This document shows positions 42,256 through 52,437 of a stretch of 64,000 bases of DNA, in pieces. A program made the translations under genes and the position numbers. How positions within the stretch are numbered: position 1 is the stretch's first letter; each line of letters starts with the position of its first letter. The notes beneath the pieces were generated by a model. The model saw only the letters and a program-made list of their open reading frames with translations. It did no database searches and was not told where the DNA came from. This stretch comes from Undaria pinnatifida (lineage: Eukaryota > Sar > Phaeophyceae > Laminariales > Alariaceae), in contig JABAKD010000018.1 of NCBI GenBank assembly GCA_012845835.1, positions 8,595,759 through 8,659,758 of the forward strand, in the 5' to 3' direction.

Positions 42256-42289
42256 CCCACCCCCCCGCAATCCCCGCCTCTTGCTCAAG

Positions 42290-42518
42290 GTACGCCCTGC
42301 GATTGCTGCATGTGGCATTGATCTCCCTCCGCCGAGCACACCACGATCACGCCGCGCTGGGCGTCGCTGATGCTGCCTCGTCCGCAGTAGATCGCGCTCT
42401 AAGAGTTGTCCACGATTCGGTGGTAAAAATGGGAGACAGGGGTGATCTTCTCGGACACAAAGATCAGCGCGGCCAACTGGGAAGCGTTGAAGAAGTGGTA
42501 GAATGGGCCTGGGAACGG
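42290..42518 (+). CDS. PRKDC: DNA-PKcs exon 22
   Basis: Residues 1138-1214, YALRLLHVALISLRRAHHDH then SAVDRALRVVHDSVVKMG, ending LGSVEEVVEWAWER. It matches human FEALVIYMESLALAHADE, CDAIDHLCRIIEKK and LCLLDLVKWLL. Acceptor TTGCTCAAG, donor GTGAGA, phase 2 in and 0 out. Confidence 0.88.
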
Positions 42519-42621
42519 GTGAGAGAGAGGCGTCTATCGATTATTACCGCAGTTTTTTGTGCCGTGGGTAGGCGACCAACGCTCAATTTTGCCGCTGATT
42601 TTATGCTTTTTTCCGCTTCCA

Positions 42622-42703
42622 TTGTTGTAAGCTTGGTACCATGGAGACCAGGTCCGCCGGGACTGCATGGCCGTTCTTCTTGCGCTGGGCCTTAACATGA
42701 TTT
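42622..42703 (+). repeat. ghost copy of exon 23 5' end
   Basis: AGCTTGGTACCATGGAGACC then GCATGGCCGTTCTTCTTGCG then CTGGGCC repeats the exon 23 start AGGTTGGCGCCATGGAGACT then GCATGACAGTGCTTCTTGCG then CTGTGCC. It lies 270 bp upstream; the acceptor is lost. Confidence 0.8.
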
Positions 42704-42894
42704 TAAGGGCTTGCACCGTAGCGGGGAGAGGTGGAGGGGATGCTAGGGGGTGCTTGTTATGTGACCCCAGATCCGAGTACGAACAGGGCGGGAGATGGCG
42801 ACAAAGCGCAAAGATCATATCAGATGGGACGAAAAAAATAATAATAATAAACGCTCAACGTTGCTATTGCTTTCTGTTATCGCTGTTTGTTTAG

Positions 42895-43111
42895 GTTGGC
42901 GCCATGGAGACTAGATTCCGCCGTAAGTGCATGACAGTGCTTCTTGCGCTGTGCCCGCTCATAGTCGGTGACCCTAGCTTCGATTTGCTCCCGGACAATG
43001 AGGGCGCTCGTGTTTGGGTCTGGAGCCGCATGAAAAAGTCGGGAAGGGGCGGAGTGACGGAAGCGGTTCGTGTTTTTGAGGGTTCTCGTCAAGGCCAAGG
43101 TCAATCCGCGG
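42895..43111 (+). CDS. PRKDC: DNA-PKcs exon 23
   Basis: Residues 1215-1287, VGAMETRFRRKCMTVLLALC then PLIVGDPSFDLLP, then GVTEAVRVFEGSRQGQGQSA. It fits the human stretch running from HKSIELFYKFVPLLPG to VSFLINTFEGGGCGQPSG. Acceptor TTGTTTAG, donor GTGAGT, phase 0 in and 1 out. Confidence 0.85.
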
Positions 43112-43119
43112 GTGAGTTT

Positions 43120-43400
43120 AAGGTTGACGGTTGTTGTTGTTATTGTTGTTGGTGTTGGTGTTGGTGTTGTTTCTGCTGCTGTTGCTGCTGTCGGTAGTTT
43201 TTTTGTAGTGTTGGTTTTGTTGGCGGTGTTGTTATTGTTGGTGTTGTCGTTGGTGCGCGGAGTCACGAAAGCGGTTCGAGTTTTCGAGAGTACTCATTAG
43301 TCCGGGTGTGAAACAAAGGTTTGTTGTTGCAGTTGCTGTTGGCGTCAATTCTGGTGGGTTTTTGTTTTTGTTCTGAGTGTTATTTTAACCCGATTTTTAC
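43120..43400 (+). repeat. GTT-rich tract and ghost of exon 23 3' end (intron 23)
   Basis: TGTTGTTGGTGTTGGTGTTG type sequence runs from the donor to about 43250. Then GCGGAGTCACGAAAGCGGTT then CGAGTTTTCGAGAGTACTC (43257-43297) repeats exon 23 GCGGAGTGACGGAAGCGGTT then CGTGTTTTTGAGGGTTCTC. Confidence 0.75.
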
Positions 43401-43649
43401 CCTCGTTTTGTAAGGGATAATGGGACGTGTTGGTTCATACCTGGTATATTTCTAGGCTTAAATAGTTGACCATGATGGCAGCAATGTGACGTTATTTAAC
43501 TTACCTTTTTTCTTGTTGCTCTAAACAATACTTCCTTTTCCGAAGGGCAACGACTCTGCTATGAGGCAAAGACCTTTCGCCTACGTACACAAGTATATCG
43601 GGTGTTTCGTAATATATACGTGGACAGGCTTCACCATACCATTGATGCT

Positions 43650-43922
43650 TGCTATAATATAGGAGTAGCACTATTTGTTTGGCAAACCCTTTCATACTGA
43701 CCGGGCTCCTCAGCTGAGGGACCACGCAATGCCGTTGGAACGCCAGCTGAGGTTTCCGAGGTTATTCATTTTATACCTAGGCTGTGAGATTGTTATCGGG
43801 TTTTTTCACGTTCTTTTTTTCCAAAGGTCAGGGTTTGGTTGGGTGAGGCAGACAACCCCTCCCGTGAAGAGCGTCAATAATTACAACTTTGTGTACCCTC
43901 CTATCGTAGCGTGCGTCCGTTT
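43650..43922 (+). mobile_element. Family A element (intron 23)
   Basis: GACCGGGCTCCTCAGCTGAG then CGTTGGAACGCC then ATACCTAGGCTGTGAGATT then TTATCGGGTTTTTTCACG, ending TACCCTCCTATCGTAGCGTG then CGTCC. The left end is worn. Confidence 0.6.
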
Positions 43923-43999
43923 CAGTGAGCACATTTCCCACCCTTACCACCCGCCTTTTCGTTAATTGCCGTTGCCTCCGAACCGAACGAAACTTGCAG

Positions 44000-44818
44000 C
44001 CGGCTATTGCGGCGATGTCGGTGACGGAGGAGGTAGCATGTTCGGGAGTAAGGACAGGAACGAGGAGCGGGACGAACAGCACGAGTGGGATTGCGTGGCG
44101 ACCTCAGCGGACTGTTACAACTTCGGACGAGATACTAGAATTATCACGGCGGACGAAATGTTTTTGGGTGTGGAGGGCGGCGAAAACGCAGCACCTGGTC
44201 ATGAAGATGAACGTGAAAAGGGAACAGAAAAGGATCAAGGTCAAGGGAAAGGACGGGCCTCCGGAAAGAAACGGAAGGCTTCTTCGCCGAGAAGTGGGGG
44301 CGCTGAGGAGGCAGAAGGCGTCGTGTCGGCTGCTGCCCCTCCTCGTTTGTTTCACTCCTTGGCCAGGATTATTGAGCGATTCGGGAAATACCTAGAAGAG
44401 TTTCCGTTTCAGTCGCTGGTGGGAGAGGTTGAAGGTCGGGGTAGCGCCTCTGGCGCTACTGACGGGAGACGCGACAAAGGGTACCCTGCTAGTGGCGGCG
44501 ACGCGACGCGCCGCTCGCCCCCCTCGGCATCTAGGAGGGCATCTCTCCCGTCCCGACCTCTGGTTATCGATGATCCTGGTGCCCTCCCCACTGAGCGCGC
44601 GGCCGCCCAGCTGTCCCGCGCGGTCCTTCTATGCAGAAGCTTCACCCTGCTTGCCGGGTGCTTGTCGGACAGTGCTCGGCCGGCCGAGATGGCCGCGTTG
44701 ATGGTGAATGAGGGTCTGTGGAGCCGGAACATGCATCTTGTGGTGGTTTATTCGCTCGTGTGGCCGTGGGCTGGAGGGTTGCTACCCCGCGCTTCCGATG
44801 GGGACGAAGTGGAACAAT
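44000..44818 (+). CDS. PRKDC: DNA-PKcs exon 24 (819 nt)
   Basis: Residues 1287-1560. The first 115 residues are a charged, disordered-looking insert with a basic GKKRKASSP patch that could be a nuclear localisation signal. Then PPRLFHSLARIIERFGKYLE matches the human solenoid, a Ser/Arg-rich linker follows, and LSRAVLLCRSFTLLAGCLSD then GLWSRNMHLVVVYSLVWP matches human [20 protein letters not shown] and CNTHLMRVLVQTLC. Acceptor ACTTGCAG, donor GTGAGC, phase 1 at both ends. Confidence 0.85.
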
Positions 44819-44859
44819 GTGAGCAAGAAAAGCTCCGTTGGTAGGGACGCGAGTTGGCT

Positions 44860-45040
44860 GGACTTCACGGCTACTACTGCAGCAGTAGCTCCGCGTACTG
44901 ATAGACGGCACTACCCATTGTGTAATACCTGGTACCTGGTACTTGAAACAATCAGTATATCTGCGTGTTGATAAATTGGACTATTTCTGCAGCAGTAGCT
45001 CTATGCGCACCACTGCTGCAGCAGTAGCTCTAGGAGTTGA
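44860..45040. repeat. palindromic CTACTGCTGCAGCAGTAG copies (intron 24)
   Basis: CTACTGCAGCAGTAGCTC, TTTCTGCAGCAGTAGCTC and ACTGCTGCAGCAGTAGCTC occur within 170 bp, each followed by a GTTGATA phrase. A tandem TACCTGGTACCTGGTAC lies at 44928. Confidence 0.5.
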
Positions 45041-45454
45041 TAGAAGCCACTATTATATATTTAGCACTACGTTTTGATTCACGGTATTTTGCCAGAAAAA
45101 CAAAAATTAGCGAAAATACAGCGAAAATAGACTTACCAACAACCGCCCTCCGTGGCAGTTGGGTAAACTGAGAAAGACCAACAAACTGATTAAGTCGGTG
45201 GAAATGTAAAGACTCAGAACCCCGAATTTTCCGCACGTAACTCACTGTACTGTATTATGATGCCTAGCCATCTGATATCTAGTCGGCGAATTACTATTAG
45301 TATGAATTTATGGGTAATATCATTCAACTCTCAGCCCCATGCGTGATTCCGATACGGACGAGGTGGAGCTATGTGAGTACGCCGTCTCTTTTGTTCAGTG
45401 CAGAAATGACTCTGCTCAGAATAGGCCCGTGCTACGGCATTATTATATTACATT

Positions 45455-45525
45455 CTACACGGTTCCCCGTCGGGATGGGGTTGACTTGATATCCTGGGGG
45501 CGTCACAAGTTAAAAAGGGGGAACA
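45455..45525 (+). repeat. Family B short repeat (intron 24)
   Basis: GTTCCCCGTCGGGATGGGGT then TGACTTGATATCCTGGGGGC then GTCACAAGTTAAAAAGGGGG, a decayed copy of the unit seen at 5549 and 55509. Confidence 0.6.
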
Positions 45526-46602
45526 TTGGCGTTCCAATGATATGTATGAGTTTAGGTTTTTGCTACTGCTGTAGACTATGATTCATATTCCTGGTATGAG
45601 GTCTGATTATCTGTGTTTGAGTGTTGAGTTGGACGTGAAAATGTTGTCGCGGTTCGACCTCTTGCTGTTCTCCAACCACACACATACACCGTGACTACTG
45701 GCACAAAGGCAAGAGTTTAAAGCACGGTTGGGGTTGTACTGCTGCTGCTGTGCTGCTACTGTGAACTGATGGGTGACAGCACACACTCCACGCATACATA
45801 CCTGGTACATACCGAAGCACAGAAACATACACATACACACAGAAGCACCGTCTGTGGCTATCACACAGCAGGGAGCTCACAGCACGGCGGCTGTTGTACC
45901 GTGACTGTCACAAGTACTGAGCCTGGAGGGCCATGTGTGATGCAGTAGCACAGCAGCAGCGGAACAAGAAGACACATACGTGTGTGGGTTTCTATGGGCC
46001 CTGCGCGGCTCAACGAGGCAGGCGGCAGTATGGACTTTCCTCTGTGGATCTTGCCCGGTACGATTACCTCCCAGATGCGGCGCGGGGAGCACGAAAACAA
46101 CGCGAGAAGTAGTAGCTAGATGTCAATCTCCAAGGTAGACGGGCGGCGGGAGACAGTTTCGTTGGGCGAGGTGTGAGGTATGTTGCATGTTAGTGCCGAA
46201 AAAACTAAGAGGACAGTACTTTACATATACAGAAGTATGACCCTATTTTCATCCCCGGGGCTAGACCACTGGCGCGAACGCCCCTGTACCTACCTCGCTC
46301 TAAAACACGTTCGTAACCAAACGGCTCTATGACGGAGCATACGTACCGCGAAGTGATACAGCACTTAAGGTTGCGATTTGCAAGTATGCAGGGGAGGCGC
46401 TCGCCCGAGAGGCCCAGGGCCGCCGAAACAAGAGGTCAAAAACGCGACTAATATCCCGTAGCCTAGGTAAATAGAGATATCACACGTAAATACCGGCAAG
46501 CTTTCACCGTCCTTTACCTCCAACTAACATACCAGTCTACCCTTCGTACGTCTGCCCATTTTTCTAAAACATCGAAACTGTTATGCGCGACAGTCCTCCC
46601 AG
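45526..46602. other. intron 24, distal part
   Basis: Contains CACACATACAC-rich and CAGCAGCAG patches (45680-46000) but no recognised exon or element. Confidence 0.35.
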
Positions 46603-47733
46603 CAGCGGTGGGACGGCTGCTGAAACATTGGAAACTTCTGGACAAGGCCGCAGACGACGGTGAAACTTTTTTGCAAACCCTGCAAAACCTCTTACGGGTT
46701 CAGATATCCGAGAACGACAATGCTACGGCAATTTCCCACGTGGAAGACATCACCGTGGCGATCTCCGAAACTGGCCATACCGCGTTGCCAATCGGAAGCG
46801 AGGATGCCTCTTACGGTGGCGGAACAAGGAGAACCGAGGGTGCTTCTTACCGCGATGGGATAAGGAGACGCACGGATGTCATTCCCTCACGCGATGTCGA
46901 CCTCTGTCGGTGGATTCTGTCGCGATCCCTTTCCTCACAAGAGGCGTTTTCTCGGCCGTCGCTTGCCGGCCGAGCCAGCGGTGTCAATGATCACGCCCAG
47001 CGCCGACTCCGAGAACCTACGACTACATGCAGCAGCAGGATGCTGCCCTCGAGGCAACGGCAGCCGCCGCCGGACGAAGAACTCACAGGCCGCGTTATCC
47101 GCGCGTACCGGGCGTTTGCCACGGCGGGCCTCTTCGGCAGCCGCGGTAGTAGAGATGCGCGTCACCTCGCGGCCGGGCTCTGGTCGACGGTCCTACGCCT
47201 GCCGGAAGGGCTTCGGCCCGCGTCGGAACACCGCGCCAGTTTGGCCTTACGCCTTGCGATTGATCTCGGGCTTCCGACGATATCTGGCGGGGCGAGCGCG
47301 ATTATCGATGTTCGAGCTGCCAGTGGCGGCGGTGGTGGCGGCAGTGGCGGTGGCGGCGGCAGTGGCGGTGGTGGCGGTGGTGGTGGTGGTACCGGTTGTG
47401 GTGGTGGTGGTGGCGGCGGCGGCAGCCGCACTCTCGCGACGAGCTCTTCTCCGGCCTCCGCCCACTCCAACGAGGAGCGGGTTTATTCACCCCTGGCGCA
47501 CACAGGCGCAGATTCGGAACCGCTGCATTGCGCCTCGATTCTTGCGGGTCTGCTAGATGTGCATCCGGTGGAAAAAGCAGAGGGGGGGGGTTACAGTGAT
47601 GGCGCGTCTTCCACGACGGAGGGGCGACAATCTTCGGCAGGGGCACGAAATGTGGCGGGGGGGGCTACACGCGGCGCGCTGTTCTACCGCCGGTTCTCGG
47701 ATCCCATTCACGAAGCCTTGCTCAAGCGAGGAG
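46603..47733 (+). CDS. PRKDC: DNA-PKcs exon 25 (1,131 nt) with polyglycine insert
   Basis: Residues 1560-1937. GRLLKHWKLLDKAADDGETF then LQTLQNLLRVQI matches human [40 protein letters not shown] matches [20 protein letters not shown], and RGALFYRRFSDPIHEALLKR matches [20 protein letters not shown]. Between the last two lies a Gly/Ser run of over 30 residues, mostly glycine (47320-47430), absent in human. Acceptor CCTCCCAG, or three bases later; donor GTACGG, phase 1 at both ends. Confidence 0.88.
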
Positions 47734-47776
47734 GTACGGTTACTCATTCCCGGCATGTTTTTCCCTGCTTGGCCGG

Positions 47777-48052
47777 ACGCGTGGTTCGATAGGGTTACAC
47801 TAATAGCTTTTGGCGGAAACAATTTGACATATGGGGCTCCTCAATTTAGGAACTATTTCCCAAGAATCATTGGAACGGCGTTTGTGTTTTGCAACATTAT
47901 TGTTTGTGTACCTGCTGTAGGTCATATGGGATTTGTTCGTTGAGTTGAATTTTCGTTTTATGCACAGTCGTGTGCTTGGGTGTGTATAGAACCCGCAAGT
48001 GGTGGAGCCCCAGCAGATTTAGGTGCACCCTTGCCGTGACACGCGCCTGCTG
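47777..48052 (+). mobile_element. Family A element (intron 25)
   Basis: GGACGCGTGGTTCGATAGGG then TATGGGGCTCCTCAATTTAG then AATCATTGGAACGGC, ending AGGTGCACCCTTGCCGTGAC then ACGCGCC. It starts only 43 bp after the exon 25 donor and fills much of this 667-bp intron. Confidence 0.65.
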
Positions 48053-48400
48053 CGCCCACCGTTGCCTAAAAATACCGACCTATCACGCCTGCGATGCTTT
48101 TGTTGGCAGACGGTCCTAAAAGCTGATAATCAAGTTGGTATCCCTTTGAGCATACTCCACTGCAGCCGTTTTTTTCAAGCTGGTGTTTTTTTTTCGCTTA
48201 ATGTCCGTACGTATGGTACTCTAATATCTTCCGGATCCGTCGCTCGGCTAACACCGACCGCAACGAGGACATACTCCCAAACCGCGCTTTTGTCCGACGC
48301 ATCCAAACCGAGCTCATAATGTGGAACAGAAGGAATGCAATTAACATCAGCCGCACTCGTTCCCTCCGCGCAACCTACCCTCCCATCTACTCCACCGCAG

Positions 48401-48576
48401 CCGCATGTCCTTGGTCTCTGGTATGCCGTTCCCTGGTGGGGGCATGCGTGTCCTCTGGAGAGAACGAGGGGACACTTAAAAGACATCCCCTGCTAGCGAC
48501 GCAGGCGTTTTCCGTGCTGGAAGGCGTGCTGACCGTCCAATCAGAAAACCAAGCGGGGGCGGTTCGGTTGCACATG
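48401..48576 (+). CDS. PRKDC: DNA-PKcs exon 26
   Basis: Residues 1937-1995, AACPWSLVCRSLVGACVSSG then HPLLATQAFSVLEGVLTVQS then AVRLHM. It resembles human MVSAVLNGMLDQSF and HQGLKLATTILQHW. Acceptor CTCCACCGCAG, donor GTGAGA, phase 1 in and 0 out. About 12 human residues between exons 25 and 26 are unaccounted for. Confidence 0.72.
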
Positions 48577-48589
48577 GTGAGAGGCGTGC

Positions 48590-48935
48590 TGCAATAGGAG
48601 TATAGCCTAACGTTGAGGGTGCTCCTCACTTGAAGAGTTCCATACCTCACCCAAAAACCGGCTTTTTTGATAAAAATGTGTGCTTAGCCACTTCATAGCC
48701 CCAAAATATCTCCCTACACGTAATAATTTCAATCTACTTTTCCCCCAAAACGAGTTTCCGGTCGTAAATGCGCTTAACCCGATGAACACTCCCATAGCTC
48801 AAGTACACAGCAAATATTTTGGTAGAACACAAGTGAAATTCCGTCGATACGGGCTAGCTCCTCAGCTTAGGACCATCGTCAGACAGAAAGTGTTTTCGCT
48901 CAAAAGTGCTACCCCTGTCTTAATACGCGTCGTGA
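48590..48935 (-). mobile_element. Family A element, reverse orientation (intron 26)
   Basis: GGTGCTCCTCACTTGAAGAG then CCTCACCCAAAAACCGGC, then AACCCGATGAACACTCCCAT, ending AAGTGCTACCCCTGTCTTAA then TACGCGTCGTG. Confidence 0.6.
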
Positions 48936-49130
48936 GACGTTTGTCCCTTGATCCGATGTTAATCTGTCGCTCGCGGCGTGAAGTTTCGGACTGCAAGGTT
49001 GCGTCTGAGGCCGACAGCCGGTCCCCACGGTAATGTGCTTCTTTATTAGCTCGGCACCTTCCTAACCCGAAGTAGCCGCCCTCCACCGCCGCCGTGATGC
49101 CACGTAACACTATGTACGCATGTGCTCTAG

Positions 49131-49223
49131 ATGGACCCGAGCGAAACCCTGAGTGCGATCGTGCCCGAGTTCCGGCGTTTGGTGAACCATCCTGACTGGG
49201 GGTCGCCACCGGCCGAGGAAGAG
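49131..49223 (+). CDS. PRKDC: DNA-PKcs exon 27
   Basis: Residues 1996-2026, MDPSETLSAIVPEFRRLVNH then PDWGSPPAEEE. The order and spacing fit human [20 protein letters not shown]. Acceptor TGCTCTAG, donor GTGTGT, phase 0 at both ends. Confidence 0.75.
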
Positions 49224-49557
49224 GTGTGTTCTGTGATGCCTGGGGACACACCGGCACATCCTCGGGTTTACTACTGATATGTAGGCATGCACGTTGTTAC
49301 TCGAACCGTAACATGTACCCGACATGGAGACCTGGGAACATCACCGACTAGAGCGCAATAGTGCCTCACTCTGTTTCTGTTTTTTTGTTATTGGACTGGG
49401 TCCATCTACCAAGCCGGGTTTTTAGCGATGCTGGCCCTGGGTTCCTGCTTTTATTGGGTGAGGAGGTGTGGAGGTGTTGTGTTCGCTTTGTCGCAAATAT
49501 ACCATAGTGCTTGCATTCAATGATTACATTAAAAAACTGCGTATACGCAGGAAGTAG

Positions 49558-49783
49558 TGCGTGGTTTTGCTAGTGGGCGGCGTGTTGCGATAGAAGTAAA
49601 AGTAGCATTCTTGTAGTATTATTTGTTGTAAGGTACTTCTTGTTCAGTTGTGGGATTGTTAATCGGGTTGAACATTAGTTTTGTTCTCAGCAACGTCAGT
49701 TATTGTGTGAGGTATAGAGCTCGTCAGGTGAGGAAACCCTTGAGGGTTAGGCGCACCCCTGCCGTAGCGGCATGCGTCGGATG
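49558..49783 (+). mobile_element. Family A element, shortened (intron 27)
   Basis: Left end GGCGTGTTGCGATAGAAGTA, then GTGGGATTGTTAATCGGGTT, GTGTGAGGTATAGAGCTCGT, and the right end GGCGCACCCCTGCCGTAGCG. It ends 52 bp before the exon 28 acceptor. Confidence 0.6.
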
Positions 49784-49834
49784 ATAAAAACGCGGCTCGC
49801 TGTTCCCACACGTCTGTACGCATGGTAGGCGCAG

Positions 49835-49940
49835 GCAGACACCGGAAAAGCGGGCAAGGGAAAGATGGTGCGAGAGTCGCTTCGTCTCTGCCACCGACTG
49901 CTTCGACTGGCCGCCGCTGTTGAGACGGGCGCCAAACCCG
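49835..49940 (+). CDS. PRKDC: DNA-PKcs exon 28
   Basis: Residues 2027-2062, ADTGKAGKGKMVRESLRLCH then RLLRLAAAVETGAKP. It aligns with human [20 protein letters not shown]. Acceptor TAGGCGCAG, donor GTGAGG, phase 0 in and 1 out, matching exons 27 and 29. Confidence 0.8.
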
Positions 49941-50139
49941 GTGAGGGCTAGTAGAAGAATGGAAGTAATGAGGATTTGCAGTCAGTTTTTGTGATTCCAT
50001 CACGTAATTGCATTACGCTGGGCTGGCCGGCGGGACTCGCACACACCACGCCTATTTTACACGATATACGCACACATACGTGCCTCCTACGAAGCGGCAG
50101 GAACAAATCTCAGTGAGTTATTGCTGAATAGCAATCGGT

Positions 50140-50190
50140 TCAGCGTGTATCGCGCAATGTGTATCGCGCAATGTGTATCGCGCAATGGGA
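50140..50190. repeat. short tandem repeat GTGTATCGCGCAAT (intron 28)
   Basis: Three consecutive copies of the 14-bp unit. Confidence 0.85.
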
Positions 50191-50379
50191 GTTTTAGCTT
50201 GGCGACAGGCAGATAGACAGATGTCAGTTTGGGAAAAAAAGTAATAACGAGACCCTCAAACCTGTTTTCGGTGTTTTACTGTACTTCCCTGCGTGTGCGC
50301 GTACTGTTATACGCGCGCGACCCGCTTAGGAAGATGGTTGTTTGAATCCTCCGGATCTTCTCTCCCTCGGCCTCAAGAT

Positions 50380-50530
50380 TAGCGTTATCATCCAACATCA
50401 ATCGGCTACCGTAACTCGTTTCGCAGCGGGATCGCTCCCGAGGATTTCAAATTCCTCGTTATCATCCAACATCAATCGGCTACTGTGGCGCGTTCTGCAT
50501 CAGGATCGATTTCTCGTAGACCCGAGCTAC
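50380..50530. repeat. tandem duplication of about 74 bp (intron 28)
   Basis: CGTTATCATCCAACATCAAT then CGGCTACYGT occurs at 50382 and 50456, each followed by a CGCGTTYBGCAKCRGGATCG-like stretch. Confidence 0.75.
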
Positions 50531-51009
50531 CGCATTAACCCTCCTCCCACGAACGGGTCTAAGCCAGTAACATGGGCGACCGTGCTCCTCGCTCAGAGAT
50601 GGACCTTAAAATATTTTGTGGGCACAGCCTATTAAACCATTCCATGGCGGCGGTCCATGCGATTCCCCAAAAACAGCAATCCTTGGTCGTGAACCGGCCT
50701 TTGTAGCACGTTTCATGATAGGATCGACTATTCGTAATGCAGCGAAATTCTTTAACCGGGGGGGAGGCCACTTTAGCCCGCTGATGGCAAGCCGGAAGTC
50801 GAAAGTTGAAAAAATCTCGGCCTCAAAACAAAATTCTCTAATCTCAAGAACCAAAACAAAATATCAAAATCTTCGTCTATTCAATATCAAACTTTCTACT
50901 CACAAACTCAAAAATCAGAAACCTATAAATACACTGTCCTCATAATTGCGTGACATTTTGTTTTGGGCCATCGCTTTTACGTTCGAGCTCAACTCGTAGC
51001 ATGTTTTTC

Positions 51010-51110
51010 CTCTCACGCGGCCTTCTGGACAAGCCGCGGTCACAGGTGTCCCCCTATACTTGCCCTCCGTTTTACGGCGCACAGGGTTCAGCGTTATTTA
51101 TTTTCCAATA
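51010..51110 (+). repeat. Family I dispersed repeat (intron 28)
   Basis: CCTTCTGGACAAGCCGCGGT then CACAGGTGTCCCCCTATACT then GCGCACAGGGTTCAGCGTT. Confidence 0.6.
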
Positions 51111-51159
51111 TCTACGCCTCCCCAAACTGAATCCTTCACACAGCGACGAATGCCGCGTG

Positions 51160-51400
51160 GCAGCGTGCGCACCTATTTTTTCAGAGGCTACTCACTTGAG
51201 GGGTTCCACACCTCACCCAAGAACCGATTTTGATAAAAAGAAACCCGAGGAACAACCCAATGGTCTAGGCTGGGTGTACAACGACTACTGCGTCAAAGAA
51301 GTAACGGCATTCCGACGATTTTTTTAGTAGGTTCATGAGCCCCGCCATTCGGACCATGTTTTGGCCGAAAAGTATTTTACCCTTATCACGTGAAAGGTCC
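51160..51400 (-). mobile_element. Family A element, reverse orientation (intron 28)
   Basis: GTGGCAGCGTGCGCACCTAT at the left, ACTTGAGGGGTTCCACACCT, CAACCCAATGGTCTAGGCTG and ATTTTACCCTTATCACGTGA near the right end. Confidence 0.6.
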
Positions 51401-51906
51401 AGCCCCAACTTATACAATACGAGGCAGAATGAACCTAGGTACCGACTGCGTGAAGCCGGTTGGGGCCCAGGTATAGCAACCTGTTATAGAAAACGACAAG
51501 AGCGGCGTCAACCGTCAACCTGCTACGACGAGCTTGAATAACTTACAGTGGGTAGGGACCCTGATTTGAGAGCACCCCGTGGCAAGCCGAATCAGGCGCT
51601 CTTAACAATACATTGCTCTTGTCTGTAGTGGGCAATGCATGTCTTTTTGTATGGCGGGACAGGACATGCCGACTTGACCCCTCTTCAATCCTGAGTGCTC
51701 TTAAACCGGGTGCTTTTTTAATCGGGGTGCCCACTTTACAAATATCACAACGCCGTATTGGTGTCGTGCACCTCCCTCCGTTGTTGCAGATCGAACAAAC
51801 GCCTTTTACCCCAACAGCCCGGCTGCATCTTGTGGCCAAATGCTGAAACCGTCACTTTTTTTGTTCACACCCTCTCACGTCCCGAAGGGGGAGAAGCAGA
51901 CTGACG

Positions 51907-52168
51907 CAATGTTTCACACGTCGAACAGATCAGATCCTTATTGATCTATAGATGATGTGTTTCTCTCAGGGCAGACAGCTCCCTGGTCTATATGATATGT
52001 GTGGCTATAGATCATGTTTGATGGGAGCCGTATGATCTATCTACACGACCTAGCACGTGCTTCCTGGGTTGGACCTGTACTATATAGATCATTCACAACG
52101 TGTCATACCGACAGATTTAGGATCTATAGATTATCTAGATTGTGATCTGTGCGGCGTGTGCAATATTT
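51907..52168. mobile_element. Family D element with 8-bp target duplication (intron 28)
   Basis: CACACGTCGAACAGATCAGA at 51915 and GATTGTGATCTGTGCGGCGT then GTG ending 52160 are the ends. Flanking octamers CAATGTTT and CAATATTT differ at one base. The insertion lies only 34 bp upstream of exon 29 and forms part of the region before its acceptor. Confidence 0.75.
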
Positions 52169-52194
52169 CCACCCCAACTTCAACCTCCGTGCAG

Positions 52195-52437
52195 TCTCTG
52201 GTGCAAGTGGGAAGGAACGCTCCGGGAAGCTAGGGAAGCAAGCGCTATCACCGTCGTCGTACTTCCAACAGCTACTGGAAATAAGCGGCGTTCTTGTGGC
52301 GGAGATCTTGGAATCTGCGTCCCTTGCCGTTGATGCTTCGACCAAGGCGGACGCCCTAACTCTCGTGCCGTTCCTACGACCGTGCCTTGTGCGAAGGGCG
52401 AAGGAGTACGGTCATCCGGTGCCTTCGGCAGGGCAAT
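52195..52437 (+). CDS. PRKDC: DNA-PKcs exon 29
   Basis: Residues 2062-2143: SGASGKERSGKLGKQALSPS, then YFQQLLEISGVLVAEILESA, then STKADALTLVPFLRPCLVRR. It matches human [20 protein letters not shown] then AVTLLPFFTSL. Acceptor CCGTGCAG, donor GTAAGT, phase 1 at both ends. Confidence 0.85.

Noticed and set aside
47162-47470. Proline-rich minus-strand frame and other frames over exon 25
   Set aside because: Frame shadows of the polyglycine coding run; the plus-strand frame carries the DNA-PKcs matches.
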